The translations under genes were made by a program, and so were the position numbers. From Rhodobacter capsulatus (GTDB lineage: Bacteria > Pseudomonadota > Alphaproteobacteria > Rhodobacterales > Rhodobacteraceae), in contig NZ_QKZO01000008.1 in the NCBI RefSeq assembly GCF_003254295.1, positions 62,001 through 126,000 of the forward strand: a stretch of DNA of 64,000 nt, written 5' to 3'. Shown here in pieces: positions 41,293 to 50,964 of this stretch (position 1 is its first letter; the number at the start of each line of letters is the position of its first letter). Under the pieces are notes generated by a model. The model saw only the letters and a program-made list of their open reading frames with translations. It was not told where the DNA came from and searched no databases.

Positions 41293-42193
41293 GGCGTTTC
41301 TCTCCGTTGATCGCGCGGACATAGACCAGCAGCGCCGCCATCACGATCACCAGAAGCACGATCGAGAGCGCCGCGCCCAAGGGCCAGTTCCGGCCCTGCC
41401 CGAATTGCAGCTCGATGAAATTGCCCAGCATCATCAGCTTGCCGCCGCCCAGCAGCCGCGGCGTCACATAGGCGCCAAGGCAGGGCACGAAAACCAGGAT
41501 CGAGCCCGCGACGATGCCCGGCCGCGCGATCGGCAGCACGACGCGCGTCAGCACCTGCCAGCGCGTCGCGTAAAGATCGTAAGCGGCCTCCAAAAGCCGC
41601 AGATCGAAGCGTTCCAGTGCCGCGTAAAGCGGCAGCACCATCAGCGGCAGATAGACATAGACCATGCCGACAAGCAGCGCCCCCTCGGTATAGGTCATCT
41701 GCAAGGGCGTTGAAATCACGCCCAGATTCAGCAAAAGCGTGTTCAAAAGCCCTTCGTTGCGGATGATCTGGTTGATCGCGAAGGTGCGGATCAGAAGGTT
41801 CGTCCAGAATGGCAGGGTGATCAGAAAAAGCCAGATCGCGCGCTGGTTCGCAGGCCTTGTGGCGATGAACCAGGCGGTCGGAAACCCGGCGAAGAAGGAC
41901 AGGACGGTGGTGACAAGCGACAGGCTGACCGAGCGCCAGAAGATCGTCAGATGCGCCTCGGCCAGATGCAGGGTCTCGTCAAAGATGTCGCGCTCGACCA
42001 CCACCTTTTGCCAGCCGTTGAGCGAAAAGCTCCAGACGACATTGCCGTAATCGCCCGGCGTCAGGAAGGAATAGACCAGAACCAGAGCCAGCGGGGCGAT
42101 GGCGGCGGCGCTCAGCACCACGAGCGCGGGCGTGACCAGCAGCCATGCGTTGCGGGTGGTGCGGGCGCGCAGGGCGGCTTCGGCGGCGCTCAT
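41285..42193 (-). CDS. potB: Polyamine-type ABC permease (PotB/PotH)
   Basis: The 302-residue protein has about six helices, LTPGDYGNVVWSFSLNGWQ in the periplasmic loop, and the EAA loop LLEAAYDLYATRWQVLTRVVLP. VPCLGAYVTPRLLGGGK is typical of PotB/PotH. It begins one base past the ATPase stop. Confidence 0.87.
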   Translation of the reverse strand: MSAAEAALRARTTRNAWLLVTPALVVLSAAAIAPLALVLVYSFLTPGDYGNVVWSFSLNGWQKVVVERDIFDETLHLAEAHLTIFWRSVSLSLVTTVLSFFAGFPTAWFIATRPANQRAIWLFLITLPFWTNLLIRTFAINQIIRNEGLLNTLLLNLGVISTPLQMTYTEGALLVGMVYVYLPLMVLPLYAALERFDLRLLEAAYDLYATRWQVLTRVVLPIARPGIVAGSILVFVPCLGAYVTPRLLGGGKLMMLGNFIELQFGQGRNWPLGAALSIVLLVIVMAALLVYVRAINGEKRHG

Positions 42194-42194
42194 C

Positions 42195-43256
42195 TCACGT
42201 CCTCAACATCTGCGCGGCGCCGGGCATCGGCAGCACGCCGACCCGGTCGCCGACGGAAAGACCGATATCGCCGCTGGCCGGGCTTTGCAGCCGCGCCGTC
42301 AGCGCCGTGCCATCCGACAGCGCCATGTGGCAATGCGTGTCGGTGCCGAAATAGACCAGATCGCGCACCGTGGCGGCCAGCGCCCCCGCGGTCTCGGGCG
42401 CGACCAGCCGCAGCTGCTCGGGCCGGATCGCCACGGTGACGGGGCCGTGCAGCACGCCCTCGACCGCGATCAGATCGCCCGTCGTAAGCCGCGCGCCGCC
42501 GGCCTCGCCCACGGCATCGAGAAAATTCGTCTCGCCGATGAAGGCGGCGACGAAGCGGTTGACCGGATGGGTGTAAATCTCCTTCGGGGTGCCGACCTGC
42601 TGCACCTTTCCCGCGCTCATCACCGCGATGCGGTCGGACATCGTCAGCGCCTCTTCCTGATCATGCGTGACGAAGATGAAGGTGATCCCGGTTTCATGCT
42701 GCAACCGCTTCAGTTCGATCTGCATTTCCTTGCGCAGCTTGAGATCGAGCGCGGACAGCGGCTCGTCGAGCAACAGCACCTTGGGATGCGGGGCCAGCGC
42801 CCGGGCCAGTGCGACGCGCTGTTGCTGGCCGCCCGAAAGCTGGGTGATCTTGCGCCCGGCCATCGCCTCAAGCCGCACAAGGGCCAGCATCCTGCCCACC
42901 GTCTCGGCGATCTCGGCGCGCGGCTTGCCCTGCATCTTCAGCGCGAAGCCGACGTTTTCCGCCACGCTCAGATGCGGAAACAGCGCATAGCTTTGAAACA
43001 CCGTGTTGATCGGGCGCCGGTTCGGCGGCAGCACGGTGACATCCTCGCCATCCAGCAGGATCGTCCCGGCGCTGGGCATCTCGAACCCCGCGAAGAGCCG
43101 CAAAAGCGTGGTCTTGCCGCAGCCCGACGGGCCCAGAAGCGTGAAGAATTCACCGGGGCGAATGTCGATCGACACCGTGTCGAGCGCGCGCACCGCAAAG
43201 TCGCCCGAGCCGAAAGCCTTCACCAGATTGCGCGCCGAGATGATATTGGCTGCCAC
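42195..43256 (-). CDS. potA: Polyamine-type ABC transporter ATP-binding protein (PotA/PotG)
   Basis: The 353-residue ATPase shows [42 protein letters not shown] and [11 protein letters not shown], then a C-terminal TOBE domain starting near [12 protein letters not shown]. It is the first gene of the operon potA-B-C-D-amidohydrolase. Fifteen bases upstream of its start lies a copy of the TTTGATCATATT motif shared with the aminotransferase and GntR genes. Confidence 0.9.
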   Translation of the reverse strand: MAANIISARNLVKAFGSGDFAVRALDTVSIDIRPGEFFTLLGPSGCGKTTLLRLFAGFEMPSAGTILLDGEDVTVLPPNRRPINTVFQSYALFPHLSVAENVGFALKMQGKPRAEIAETVGRMLALVRLEAMAGRKITQLSGGQQQRVALARALAPHPKVLLLDEPLSALDLKLRKEMQIELKRLQHETGITFIFVTHDQEEALTMSDRIAVMSAGKVQQVGTPKEIYTHPVNRFVAAFIGETNFLDAVGEAGGARLTTGDLIAVEGVLHGPVTVAIRPEQLRLVAPETAGALAATVRDLVYFGTDTHCHMALSDGTALTARLQSPASGDIGLSVGDRVGVLPMPGAAQMLRT

Positions 43257-43271
43257 GCCGGATCCTTTCGG

Positions 43272-43284
43272 ATTTGATCATATT
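43272..43284. promoter_or_regulatory. GntR-operator candidate before the transporter operon
   Basis: ATTTGATCATATT is one of three near-identical copies in the window, each next to a gene of the polyamine cluster; this one is just upstream of the ATPase start at 43256. Confidence 0.5.
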
Positions 43285-43481
43285 GGGCCGAGTATTGGGG
43301 CGATCCGGCGCGCTGGCAAGGGTTTCTTGCGAGGGGCGCGAAATCCCTGATCGAACGCACAGATTTTCATCACCTGTTGCCGCGCCGGGCAGCGGGGCGC
43401 TCGCGCCTGGGTTGCGGGGGCGGGGCGGTCTCGAATCGATCCGGTGCTGGCGCGGCCTTCGCCCCCGGCGCAGAGAGCGGA

Positions 43482-43510
43482 TTGACGCTGACGGGTAATT
43501 TGATCATATT
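43482..43510 (+). promoter_or_regulatory. Promoter of the aminotransferase gene with overlapping operator
   Basis: TTGACG (43482-43487) and CATATT (43505-43510) are 17 bases apart. The motif ATTTGATCATATT (43498-43510) covers the -10, so a bound repressor would block initiation. The rest of 43285-43481 shows no gene. Confidence 0.5.
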
Positions 43511-43569
43511 TTGAAAAAGCCCGCCTTTGCCCCCTGGCATCGGCAGATCCTGACCCGAAAGGACAGAGC

Positions 43570-44961
43570 GTGTTCGAAAATCACCTTCCCACCGCCGAAC
43601 TTCAGGCGCTGGACGCCGCCCATCACATGCACCCGTTCACCGATGGCGACGGGCTGGCGAAAAAGGGCGCGCGGATCATCACCAAGGCGAAAGGCGTCTG
43701 GGTGACCGACAGCGAAGGCGCGGAAATCCTTGATGGAATGGCCGGGCTCTGGTGTGTCAACGTCGGCTATGGCCGCGAAGAGCTGGTCGAGGCGGCGGCG
43801 CGGCAGATGCGCCAGCTGCCGTTTTACAACACCTTCTTTCAGACCTCGCATATCCCGGCGATCCAGCTGGCCAAGCGTCTGGCAGAGCTTGCGCCGGGCG
43901 ATCTGAACCATGTCTTCTTCAACGGCTCGGGCTCGGATTCGAACGACACCAACATCCGCATGGTGCGGCGCTACTGGCAGGCGTTGGAAAAGCCGGAAAA
44001 GAATGTGATCATTTCGCGCTGGAACGGCTATCACGGCTCGACCATGGGCGCGGCGAGCCTGGGCGGGATGAAGGGGATGCATGCGCAGGGCGGGCTGCCG
44101 ATCCCGGGGATCGTGCATATCGACCAGCCCGACTGGTGGTCCGAGGGTGGCGAGATGACCCCCGAAGAGTTCGGTCTGGCCCGCGCCCGTCAGCTGGAAG
44201 AAAAGATCCTTGAAATCGGCGCCGAAAACGTCGCCGCCTTCATCGGCGAGCCGGTGCAGGGGGCGGGCGGCGTGATCGTTCCGCCTGCGACCTATTGGCC
44301 GGAAATCCAGCGCATCTGCCGCCAATACGACATCCTTCTGATCGCCGACGAGGTCATCACCGGCTTTGGCCGCACCGGGAACTGGTTCGGCTGCCAGACC
44401 TTCGGGATCACGCCGGACATCATGACCGTCGCCAAGGGTCTGACCTCGGGCTATATCCCGATGGGGGCCTCGATCGTCTCGGACAAGGTCGCGGCGGTGA
44501 TCAACGGCGCGGATGAATTCGCGCATGGCTACACCTATTCGGGTCATCCGGTCGCGGCGGCGGTGGCTTTGGAAAACCTGCGCCTGCTGGACGAGGACGG
44601 GATCGTCGCCCGCGTGGCGACCGAGACCGCGCCCTATCTGAAGGCGAAATGGGAAGCTCTGGCGGCGCATCCCCTGGTGGGCGAGGCGAAGATCGTCGGC
44701 ATGATGGGCTCGATCGCGCTGACGCCGAACAAGGCGACGCGCGCCAAATTCGCCGCGAAATCCGGCACTGTGGGCTATATCTGCCGCGAGCGCTGCTTTG
44801 CCAACAACCTGGTCATGCGCCATGTCGGCGACCGGATGATCATCTCGCCGCCGCTGGTCATCACCCCCGCCGAAATCGACATCCTGATCGAACGGGCGTT
44901 GAAATCGCTCGATGAAACGCTGGTGCGGATCAATGCCGAAGGGCTGAACCAAAGCGCCTGA
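43570..44961 (+). CDS. spuC: Class III PLP aminotransferase (putrescine/omega-amino acid type)
   Basis: The 463-residue enzyme has GLWCVNVGYGREELVEAA, WNGYHGSTMGAASL, the FIGEPVQGAGGV and IADEVITGFGRTG aspartate block, and the PLP lysine in TVAKGLTSGYIPMGA. It resembles SpuC-type putrescine/pyruvate and beta-alanine aminotransferases. GTG 43570 follows GAAAGGACAG. Divergent from the polyamine ABC operon and adjacent to the GntR gene, it would degrade the imported amine. Confidence 0.82.
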   Translation: MFENHLPTAELQALDAAHHMHPFTDGDGLAKKGARIITKAKGVWVTDSEGAEILDGMAGLWCVNVGYGREELVEAAARQMRQLPFYNTFFQTSHIPAIQLAKRLAELAPGDLNHVFFNGSGSDSNDTNIRMVRRYWQALEKPEKNVIISRWNGYHGSTMGAASLGGMKGMHAQGGLPIPGIVHIDQPDWWSEGGEMTPEEFGLARARQLEEKILEIGAENVAAFIGEPVQGAGGVIVPPATYWPEIQRICRQYDILLIADEVITGFGRTGNWFGCQTFGITPDIMTVAKGLTSGYIPMGASIVSDKVAAVINGADEFAHGYTYSGHPVAAAVALENLRLLDEDGIVARVATETAPYLKAKWEALAAHPLVGEAKIVGMMGSIALTPNKATRAKFAAKSGTVGYICRERCFANNLVMRHVGDRMIISPPLVITPAEIDILIERALKSLDETLVRINAEGLNQSA

Positions 44962-44985
44962 CGCGATCTTGCGCGGCCCGGCATC

Positions 44986-45648
44986 TCAGTCGGGCTGCGC
45001 CTCCACCAGAAGCTCGCGGACGTTTTCCATCCCCTGCAGGATATCCAGCCGGATCGCCTCGGCCACGCTCGCGGGGTCGCCCGCCCGCATCGCCGCAAGC
45101 GCCGCCTGATGCATGTCGGGCAGGTTCGAGGTGCCAAAGCGCCCGCACATCACCCGCAAAGCCGGGGCAGACCGCAGCCAAAGCGCCTCGACCACGGGCA
45201 GGATCACCTCGGTCCCGGCCAGCGCATAAAGCGTCATGTGAAAGCGGTGGTTCTGCACCATGTAGTGCCGCGTGTTGCCCGTGGCGATCGCGGCGGTATG
45301 GGCGGCGTCGATCGCCGCCAGCGTCTCGATGTCTTGCGCCGTGGCGCGTTCGGCGCCCAGCCGCGCCAGTTCCGGTTCCAGCGCATTGCGGGCAAAGATC
45401 AGCTCGTCGACCTGCGCCACGCTGAGCACCGGCACGGTGACGCGGCGGTTGTCGTGAAACTGCAACGCCCCTTCCGAGGTCAGCCGCCGGATCGCCTCGC
45501 GCACCGGGGTCACGCCCGCATCGAGCCGCGCCACCAGCCCCTGAATGGTGACCGGATGGCCCGGCGCCAGATCGCCCGACAGGATCAGATCGCGGATGCC
45601 GCGATAGACGCTCAGATGCGCGGGTTCTTTTGCGGCAAGACTGTCCAC
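44986..45648 (-). CDS. GntR-family regulator with FCD domain
   Basis: The 220-residue protein has an N-terminal GntR winged helix (SVYRGIRDLILSGDLAPGHP, GVTPVREAIRRLTSEGALQF) and an all-helical FCD effector domain with metal-binding histidines (QNHRFHMTLY, DMHQAAL). GTG 45648 has AAGGA seven bases upstream and is the only start with a good site. It converges with the aminotransferase gene. The AATTTGATCAT motif lies about 60 bases upstream of its own start, so autoregulation is likely. Confidence 0.85.
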   Translation of the reverse strand: MDSLAAKEPAHLSVYRGIRDLILSGDLAPGHPVTIQGLVARLDAGVTPVREAIRRLTSEGALQFHDNRRVTVPVLSVAQVDELIFARNALEPELARLGAERATAQDIETLAAIDAAHTAAIATGNTRHYMVQNHRFHMTLYALAGTEVILPVVEALWLRSAPALRVMCGRFGTSNLPDMHQAALAAMRAGDPASVAEAIRLDILQGMENVRELLVEAQPD

Positions 45649-45705
45649 AGGGATCCTTTCGGCGGCGGGCCGGGGCAGGATAGCGGGTTTTTGGCCCCCG
45701 CGAAA

Positions 45706-45717
45706 GATGATCAAATT
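45706..45717. promoter_or_regulatory. Third copy of the AATTTGATCAT motif, upstream of the GntR gene
   Basis: Read on the minus strand the site is AATTTGATCATC, 58 bases before the GTG start of the regulator. It also overlaps the stop codon of the AzlD gene. Confidence 0.5.
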
Positions 45718-46049
45718 CCGGGGACGCCGAGCCCGGCGAAAGTGGCAAGCCCGCAGGCGGCAGCCCCCGCCAGCGTCGCCAGCACGACCGAGCGGCGGGC
45801 GAACCAGACGGCCAGCACCGCGGCGGTGCCCAGCAGAAGGGGCAGGGGGGCGGTGCCCGGGTTTTGCAGCATCGGCAGCACCGAGGCGGTGAACAGCGTC
45901 GCAATCGCCGCCGGTCCGGTGGCGGCAAAGAAGCGCCGCAGCGGGCCATCGGGCCTGCCTTTGGCCAGCGGCAGTTTCGTCGGCACGACGCGAAAGGCCC
46001 AGGTGGCAAGGCCGGTCAGCGCGGCAAGGGCAAGAAGCTCGGTTCTCAT
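45711..46049 (-). CDS. azlD: AzlD-family branched-chain amino acid exporter subunit
   Basis: The 112-residue protein has four hydrophobic helices with TWAFRVVPTKLPL and LRRFFAATGPAAIATLFTAS, the AzlD pattern. It forms a two-subunit exporter with the AzlC-type protein, whose gene overlaps it by four bases. Confidence 0.85.
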   Translation of the reverse strand: MRTELLALAALTGLATWAFRVVPTKLPLAKGRPDGPLRRFFAATGPAAIATLFTASVLPMLQNPGTAPLPLLLGTAAVLAVWFARRSVVLATLAGAAACGLATFAGLGVPGI

Positions 46050-46738
46050 GCGCGGCCTTTGTGCAAGGTTCCGGTGGCGGCGCCCGCGGCGATGCCCGCC
46101 AGGATGCCGAGCGTCGGGCTGAGCAAAAGGCTGCCCAGAACCGTCGCGCCGATCGCCACCGCGACCGGGCCCAGCTGGCGGCGGTCAAGGATTGACAGCA
46201 GCAGCGCGAGGAACAGCGCGGGCAGCATGAAGTCCAGCCCGGCATCAAGGGCGGGGAAGGCCTGCAGCGCCTCGCCCCCGGTAGCGGCGCCGACCGCCGT
46301 GCCCGCGATCCACGACAGATAGGCGCCAAGGCCAAGCCCGCCGATGAAGCCTTCGGAAAAGCGCTGCCCGCGGGCCAGTGCGCCAAGGCTGGCGCCGAAG
46401 ACCTCGTCGGTCAGGCACCACCCCCAGGCCCAGGAAAACCGGGTGCTGGCGGCGGGGCCCGCCTTTTCCAGCAGCGCCGGTCCATACATGACATGGCGCA
46501 GGTTCATTGCGGCCAAGGTGGCCGCCGAGATCAGCAGCGGGGCGCCGCTGGTGACCAGCGCCAGCGCCAGGAATTGCGCCGCGCCCGCGAAGATCACGAC
46601 CGAGAACATCACCGCCTCGGCCGGGCTTAACCCCGCGCGAATGGCCGCGACGCCAAACGAGAAGGCGATGGGAAAATAGCCCAGGATCAAGGGGATGGCG
46701 GCCAAAAATCCGTCGCGCAAACGGGGGGTGTCGGTCAT
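46046..46738 (-). CDS. azlC: AzlC-family branched-chain amino acid exporter subunit
   Basis: The 230-residue protein has DGFLAAIPLILGYFPIAFSF, FAGAAQFLALALV, NLRHVMYG and WCLTDEVF, the AzlC signature. About six or seven helices. It overlaps azlD by ATGA. The family exports branched-chain amino acids or analogues. Confidence 0.88.
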   Translation of the reverse strand: MTDTPRLRDGFLAAIPLILGYFPIAFSFGVAAIRAGLSPAEAVMFSVVIFAGAAQFLALALVTSGAPLLISAATLAAMNLRHVMYGPALLEKAGPAASTRFSWAWGWCLTDEVFGASLGALARGQRFSEGFIGGLGLGAYLSWIAGTAVGAATGGEALQAFPALDAGLDFMLPALFLALLLSILDRRQLGPVAVAIGATVLGSLLLSPTLGILAGIAAGAATGTLHKGRA

Positions 46739-46937
46739 GCGGTCCTCGCGTCATGGCGGCGTCGATCCGGCCGGACGCCCGCGGTATAAGGAACGACGGG
46801 CTGCAAATCAATCGCCTCTGCTCAGGATTTGGGCAAAGCCGGGGGCTCGCGCATTCGTGCGGCACCGTGACGGGGCGTGGTCTTGCGCCGCGGGGGCGAT
46901 GCGGCCCAAGAGGGGCAAAGCCTTGAAAGGACAGCCG

Positions 46938-47828
46938 ATGATCCTGCGCGACAAGCCCAGCCCGCTCGACCTTGCCTTCGCGCTCAAGGGCTCGATCGTG
47001 CCCGCGGTGGTGCGGCCGGTGGCGGTCGTCGCGGTGGCGGCGACGCTGCTCACGGGGCTCGGGCTGCGCTTCGAGGTGCTGCCGGTCGTCGATCCGGTGG
47101 CGGTGACGGTCTTCGGTCTCGCCTTGTCGCTGTTTCTGGGCTTTCGCAACAACGCTGCTTACGAACGCTGGTGGGAGGCGCGCAAGCTTTGGGGCGGATT
47201 GCTCTCCGATCTGCGGATGCTGGCGCGCGAGGCCGAGCTGTTCATCGCCGATCCCGTCCTGCGCGCCGCGGTGCTGCGCGATGCGCTGGCCTTTGCGCAT
47301 CTGCACCGGGCGGGGCTGCGCGGGATCGCGACCGACCCCGAGGCGCTGCGCCTTGCGCCCGATCTGATCGCGGCGCCCAATCCGGCCTGTGCGGCGCTGG
47401 ACCGGTTGACGGCGCGGCTGGCGGCGGCGCATCGGGCGGGGGGGATCGACGGCTTCGGGGCGCGGGCGCTGTCGCAGCGGCTGGCCGAGATCACGCTGGC
47501 GCAGGCGGGGAATGAACGCATCGCGGGCACGCCCTTGCCCTTTGTCTATTCGCTGCTGATCTATCGCACGATCTACATCTATTGCCTGCTTTTGCCGGTG
47601 GCGCTGTTCGCGGCGGCGGGCTGGCTGACGCCGGTGATCGTCGCCATCGTCGCCTATGTGTTTCTGGGGCTGGCCGAGGTCTCCGAGGAGATGTCGCATC
47701 CGTTCGGCACCTCGCCGAATGCGCTGCCTCTGGATGCGATCTGCCGCGCGATGGAGATCAGCTTGGCGGCCCATCTGGGCGAAGAGCCGCCCGCGCCGCT
47801 GGCGCCGGTGGACTATCTGCTGAGCTGA
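46938..47828 (+). CDS. Bestrophin-like anion channel family protein (YneE type)
   Basis: The 296-residue protein starts MILRDKPSPLDLAFALKGS, has FLGFRNNAAYERWWEARKLWG (the bestrophin RxNxAYxRWWE motif) and ends in the FLGLAEVSEEMSHPFG region. Bacterial bestrophins form pentameric ion channels. GAAAGGACAG precedes the start. The gap to azlC (199 bases) holds both divergent promoters but no clear element. Confidence 0.85.
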   Translation: MILRDKPSPLDLAFALKGSIVPAVVRPVAVVAVAATLLTGLGLRFEVLPVVDPVAVTVFGLALSLFLGFRNNAAYERWWEARKLWGGLLSDLRMLAREAELFIADPVLRAAVLRDALAFAHLHRAGLRGIATDPEALRLAPDLIAAPNPACAALDRLTARLAAAHRAGGIDGFGARALSQRLAEITLAQAGNERIAGTPLPFVYSLLIYRTIYIYCLLLPVALFAAAGWLTPVIVAIVAYVFLGLAEVSEEMSHPFGTSPNALPLDAICRAMEISLAAHLGEEPPAPLAPVDYLLS

Positions 47829-47836
47829 GCCCGTTC

Positions 47837-47998
47837 GGGCGGGGCAGGAAAGGCACTGCCTTTCCCCGCCCGCTGTGCAACGCCTGTCGCACGACCGTAT
47901 CCCCCATGCGCGACAGAGGCCTGCGCTCCGCCCCGGCGGCGCGAATGCGCCCGCCATGGGCGGGGCGGGCGCAGGCCGGGGGCCTTTGGGCCCCCGGC
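47837..47998. terminator. Two hairpins between convergent genes
   Basis: GGGCGGGG/CCCGCCC with an inner GAAAGGCA/TGCCTTTC stem lies at 47837-47871, and GCCGGGGGCC/GGCCCCCGGC around TTTG at 47975-47998. Neither has a long T-run. They separate the bestrophin gene from the DUF1638 gene and likely end both transcripts. No gene is evident in 47829-48056. Confidence 0.4.
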
Positions 47999-48056
47999 GG
48001 TCACTGGGCTGGTGTCGCGCGTGGCCTCGGCGATGGCCTCGGCCATGGCGGGGCGG

Positions 48057-48686
48057 TCAAAGCCGCGCCAGTTCCGCCGCCAGATCGCCATAGCCGGTGA
48101 AGCGCCGCTCGTAACGCAGGCCAAGCCTTGCCGCACAGTCTGCGGCCTTGGCATCCAGCGCCGCATCCTCGGTCTGCGCCAGATAGACGAGCTTTTCGTA
48201 ATTGCCGAACATCATCGGCACGAGGCTTGGATGCCGGTCAAAGCCCATCGGCCGCCAGACGAAGGCGTCGAACTGCCGGACCAGAAAATCGGTCAGGTAA
48301 AAGGCGGTGATTTCGCTTTCCGCATGGGCGGCGAAGCGGTCGTTGCCCTCGAAGAACGCATAGCAATGCGGCCCGGGGATCAGCGCCACGCCAAGCCGCG
48401 CACAGGCCTCGGCCAGCTGCCCGCCGGTGCCGCAATCAGCATAGACGACATGGATGCTGTCGTAATCGCGACGATGCTTCCCGACCGCCTCGATCACCGC
48501 GGCGGTGATCTTTTCCGGCCACAGATGCAGGTTCGCGGGCAGGCAGGTCAGATCCAGATGATCCCAGCCATTCGCCGCCTTCAGCGCGACGATCTCCTGC
48601 GCCAGGGCCCCGCAGGCGATCAGCAGCACCCGGCCGCGCCCGTCAGGAGGCAGCCCCGCCTCGGTCAGCCCCGCGTCCGAGATCAC
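48057..48686 (-). CDS. DUF1638 protein, corrinoid methyltransferase-associated
   Basis: The 209-residue protein begins with a GTG (48686) that overlaps the stop of the small membrane gene (GTGA). Conserved-looking segments are LLIACGALAQEIVALK, VVYADCGTGGQL, GPHCYAFFEG and FLVRQFDAFVWRP. DUF1638 proteins are often encoded next to corrinoid proteins and methyltransferases, as here. Their exact task is unsettled; a role in corrinoid or methyl handling is inferred. Confidence 0.78.
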   Translation of the reverse strand: MISDAGLTEAGLPPDGRGRVLLIACGALAQEIVALKAANGWDHLDLTCLPANLHLWPEKITAAVIEAVGKHRRDYDSIHVVYADCGTGGQLAEACARLGVALIPGPHCYAFFEGNDRFAAHAESEITAFYLTDFLVRQFDAFVWRPMGFDRHPSLVPMMFGNYEKLVYLAQTEDAALDAKAADCAARLGLRYERRFTGYGDLAAELARL

Positions 48687-48850
48687 TCGACCCGCGCCAG
48701 CATCCGGATCAGACAGGCGCCGATCAGCGCGCCCAGACCCAGCACGGCCAGTGACAGCCCGGACTGAACCGCCAGAAAGATCGTCAGACCCGCGGCGGCG
48801 ATCACCGCGAAGAGCATCATCAGAAAATGCGGAAGGGGCATCGGCTGCAT
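48683..48850 (-). CDS. 55-residue membrane protein, two helices
   Basis: ATG 48850 opens MQPMPLPHFLMMLFAVIAAA, with GGAG about 11 bases upstream, and the protein has two hydrophobic helices before LIRMLARVE. Its TGA overlaps the GTG start of the DUF1638 gene. Codon use matches the region. No family is recognised; translational coupling ties it to DUF1638. Confidence 0.5.
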   Translation of the reverse strand: MQPMPLPHFLMMLFAVIAAAGLTIFLAVQSGLSLAVLGLGALIGACLIRMLARVE

Positions 48851-48886
48851 CGGTCATTCTCCATTCCCTTCATATGGGGGCCGCGT

Positions 48887-48923
48887 GGCAAAAGAAAAGG
48901 CCCCGAACCGGGTCGGGGCCTTT
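48887..48923 (-). terminator. Intrinsic terminator after the corrinoid protein gene
   Basis: AAAGGCCCCGA (48896-48906) and TCGGGGCCTTT (48913-48923) pair perfectly around six bases; on the minus strand TTTTCTTTTG follows. It separates the corrinoid gene from the small membrane/DUF1638 pair. Confidence 0.8.
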
Positions 48924-48943
48924 CGAAATCATCGCTGGAAACG

Positions 48944-48966
48944 CTCAGGCGCCCATCTGCCCAGCC

Positions 48967-48982
<16 letters not shown>
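48944..48982. repeat. 22-base tandem duplication at the corrinoid gene 3' end
   Basis: CTCAGGCGCCCATCTG occurs at 48944-48959 and again at 48966-48981. The second copy contains the end and stop of the corrinoid gene; the first is a downstream duplicate. Confidence 0.6.
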
Positions 48983-49665
<683 letters not shown>

Positions 49666-49804
49666 GGCTGTCTCCTGCGCGTGCTTGCTTTTGTGATGCG
49701 GAAAAAAGGCTTCGATTACTTGCCGTTTTGCGACATGCGCCGGTCCGTCCCCGACGCAAGGGGATTCCGGGCAAAATTCGCATGGGGCGAATCTCTTGCG
49801 AAAT

Positions 49805-49819
49805 GTTCTCATTTCGTTC
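49805..49819 (+). promoter_or_regulatory. LexA (SOS) box GTTC-N7-GTTC
   Basis: GTTC (49805-49808) and GTTC (49816-49819) are seven bases apart, the exact alphaproteobacterial LexA operator. It sits between a -35-like TTGCGA (49796-49801) and a -10-like TCTAGT (49818-49823), 12 bases before the start codon at 49832. Confidence 0.7.
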
Positions 49820-49831
49820 TAGTTTTCGCCC

Positions 49832-50938
49832 ATGATGCACGCTCTGCCCCTGCCGCTCGACCTGCCCCCTGCCGATCCGCGCCAGCGCCTGCGCGCGCGG
49901 GGGGCGGCTGCCAATCCGGTCGGCCGCTTCGAACCCTATGCGCGGATCGTCGAGCCTGACGGCTGGGATCTGGTCGAGGACGACAAGCTTTTGCGCACCG
50001 AGGTCAGCGTCGAGCGGCCGAAGTCGGTGATCACCAGGAACCAGAGCCCCGATGTGCCCTTCGACCGCTCGGTGAACCCCTATCGCGGCTGCGAACATGG
50101 CTGCATCTATTGCTACGCCCGCCCGACGCATGGCTTTCTGGGCCTTTCGGCCGGGCTTGATTTCGAAACCCGGCTGATTGCGAAACCCGAGGCGCCCGAT
50201 CTTCTGGCACGCGCGCTGTCGAAACGCGGCTATGTGCCCGCGCCGATCGCCTTGGGCACCGCCACCGACCCCTATCAGCCGATCGAGGCGGACTGGGGCC
50301 TGACCCGCGGCCTGTTGCAGGTGCTCAGCGATTTCAACCATCCCGTGCTGCTGACCACCCGCGGCGCCGGGGTGCTGCGCGATCTTGATCTGCTGGGCTC
50401 GATGGCGAAACGCAATCTGGTGCATCTGGCGGTGTCGCTGACGACGCTCGACGAGGATCTGGCGCGCAAGCTCGAACCGCGCGCCCCTGGCCCGCAGACC
50501 CGGCTGCGGATCATCCGCGAGGCCGCCCGGGCGGGCATTCCCGTGCGCGTCATGGCCGCGCCGATCATTCCCGGCCTGACCGATGCCGCGCTCGAAGCGA
50601 TCCTGACCGAGGCGCGGCGCGCAGGCGCCAAGGCGGCCGAGATGATCCCGCTGCGGCTGCCCAACGAGGTCGCGCCCCTTTTCGCCGACTGGCTGGCGCG
50701 GCATTACCCGCTGCGGGCGGAAAAGGTGCTGAACGCTATCGCGTCCTTTCGTGGTGGCAAGCTGAACGACCCGCGCTTCACCACGCGGATGGAGGGCGAG
50801 GGCACAGAGGCCGAGTTGCTGGCCCGCCGCTTCGAAGTGTCCTGCCGCCGCCTCAGCCTGGCCGCCGCGCTGCCGCCGCTGGATTGCACGCGCTTTGCCG
50901 TGCCCCCCCGCGCGGGCGAGCAGCTCGAACTGTTCTGA
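49832..50938 (+). CDS. PA0069-family radical SAM protein (SplB/Elp3-like), SOS-controlled
   Basis: The 368-residue protein has the cluster motif CEHGCIYCYARPTHG, and SVNPYRG before it, typical of PA0069-type radical SAM proteins related to spore photoproduct lyase. It probably acts in nucleic acid repair; the substrate is unknown. Translation may start at either ATG 49832 or 49835, and the short distance to the promoter suggests a leaderless transcript. The LexA box just upstream is the main clue to a DNA-damage role. Confidence 0.8.
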   Translation: MMHALPLPLDLPPADPRQRLRARGAAANPVGRFEPYARIVEPDGWDLVEDDKLLRTEVSVERPKSVITRNQSPDVPFDRSVNPYRGCEHGCIYCYARPTHGFLGLSAGLDFETRLIAKPEAPDLLARALSKRGYVPAPIALGTATDPYQPIEADWGLTRGLLQVLSDFNHPVLLTTRGAGVLRDLDLLGSMAKRNLVHLAVSLTTLDEDLARKLEPRAPGPQTRLRIIREAARAGIPVRVMAAPIIPGLTDAALEAILTEARRAGAKAAEMIPLRLPNEVAPLFADWLARHYPLRAEKVLNAIASFRGGKLNDPRFTTRMEGEGTEAELLARRFEVSCRRLSLAAALPPLDCTRFAVPPRAGEQLELF

Positions 50939-50964
50939 CACCTGCGCCTCCGGCAAGGGGGGAT

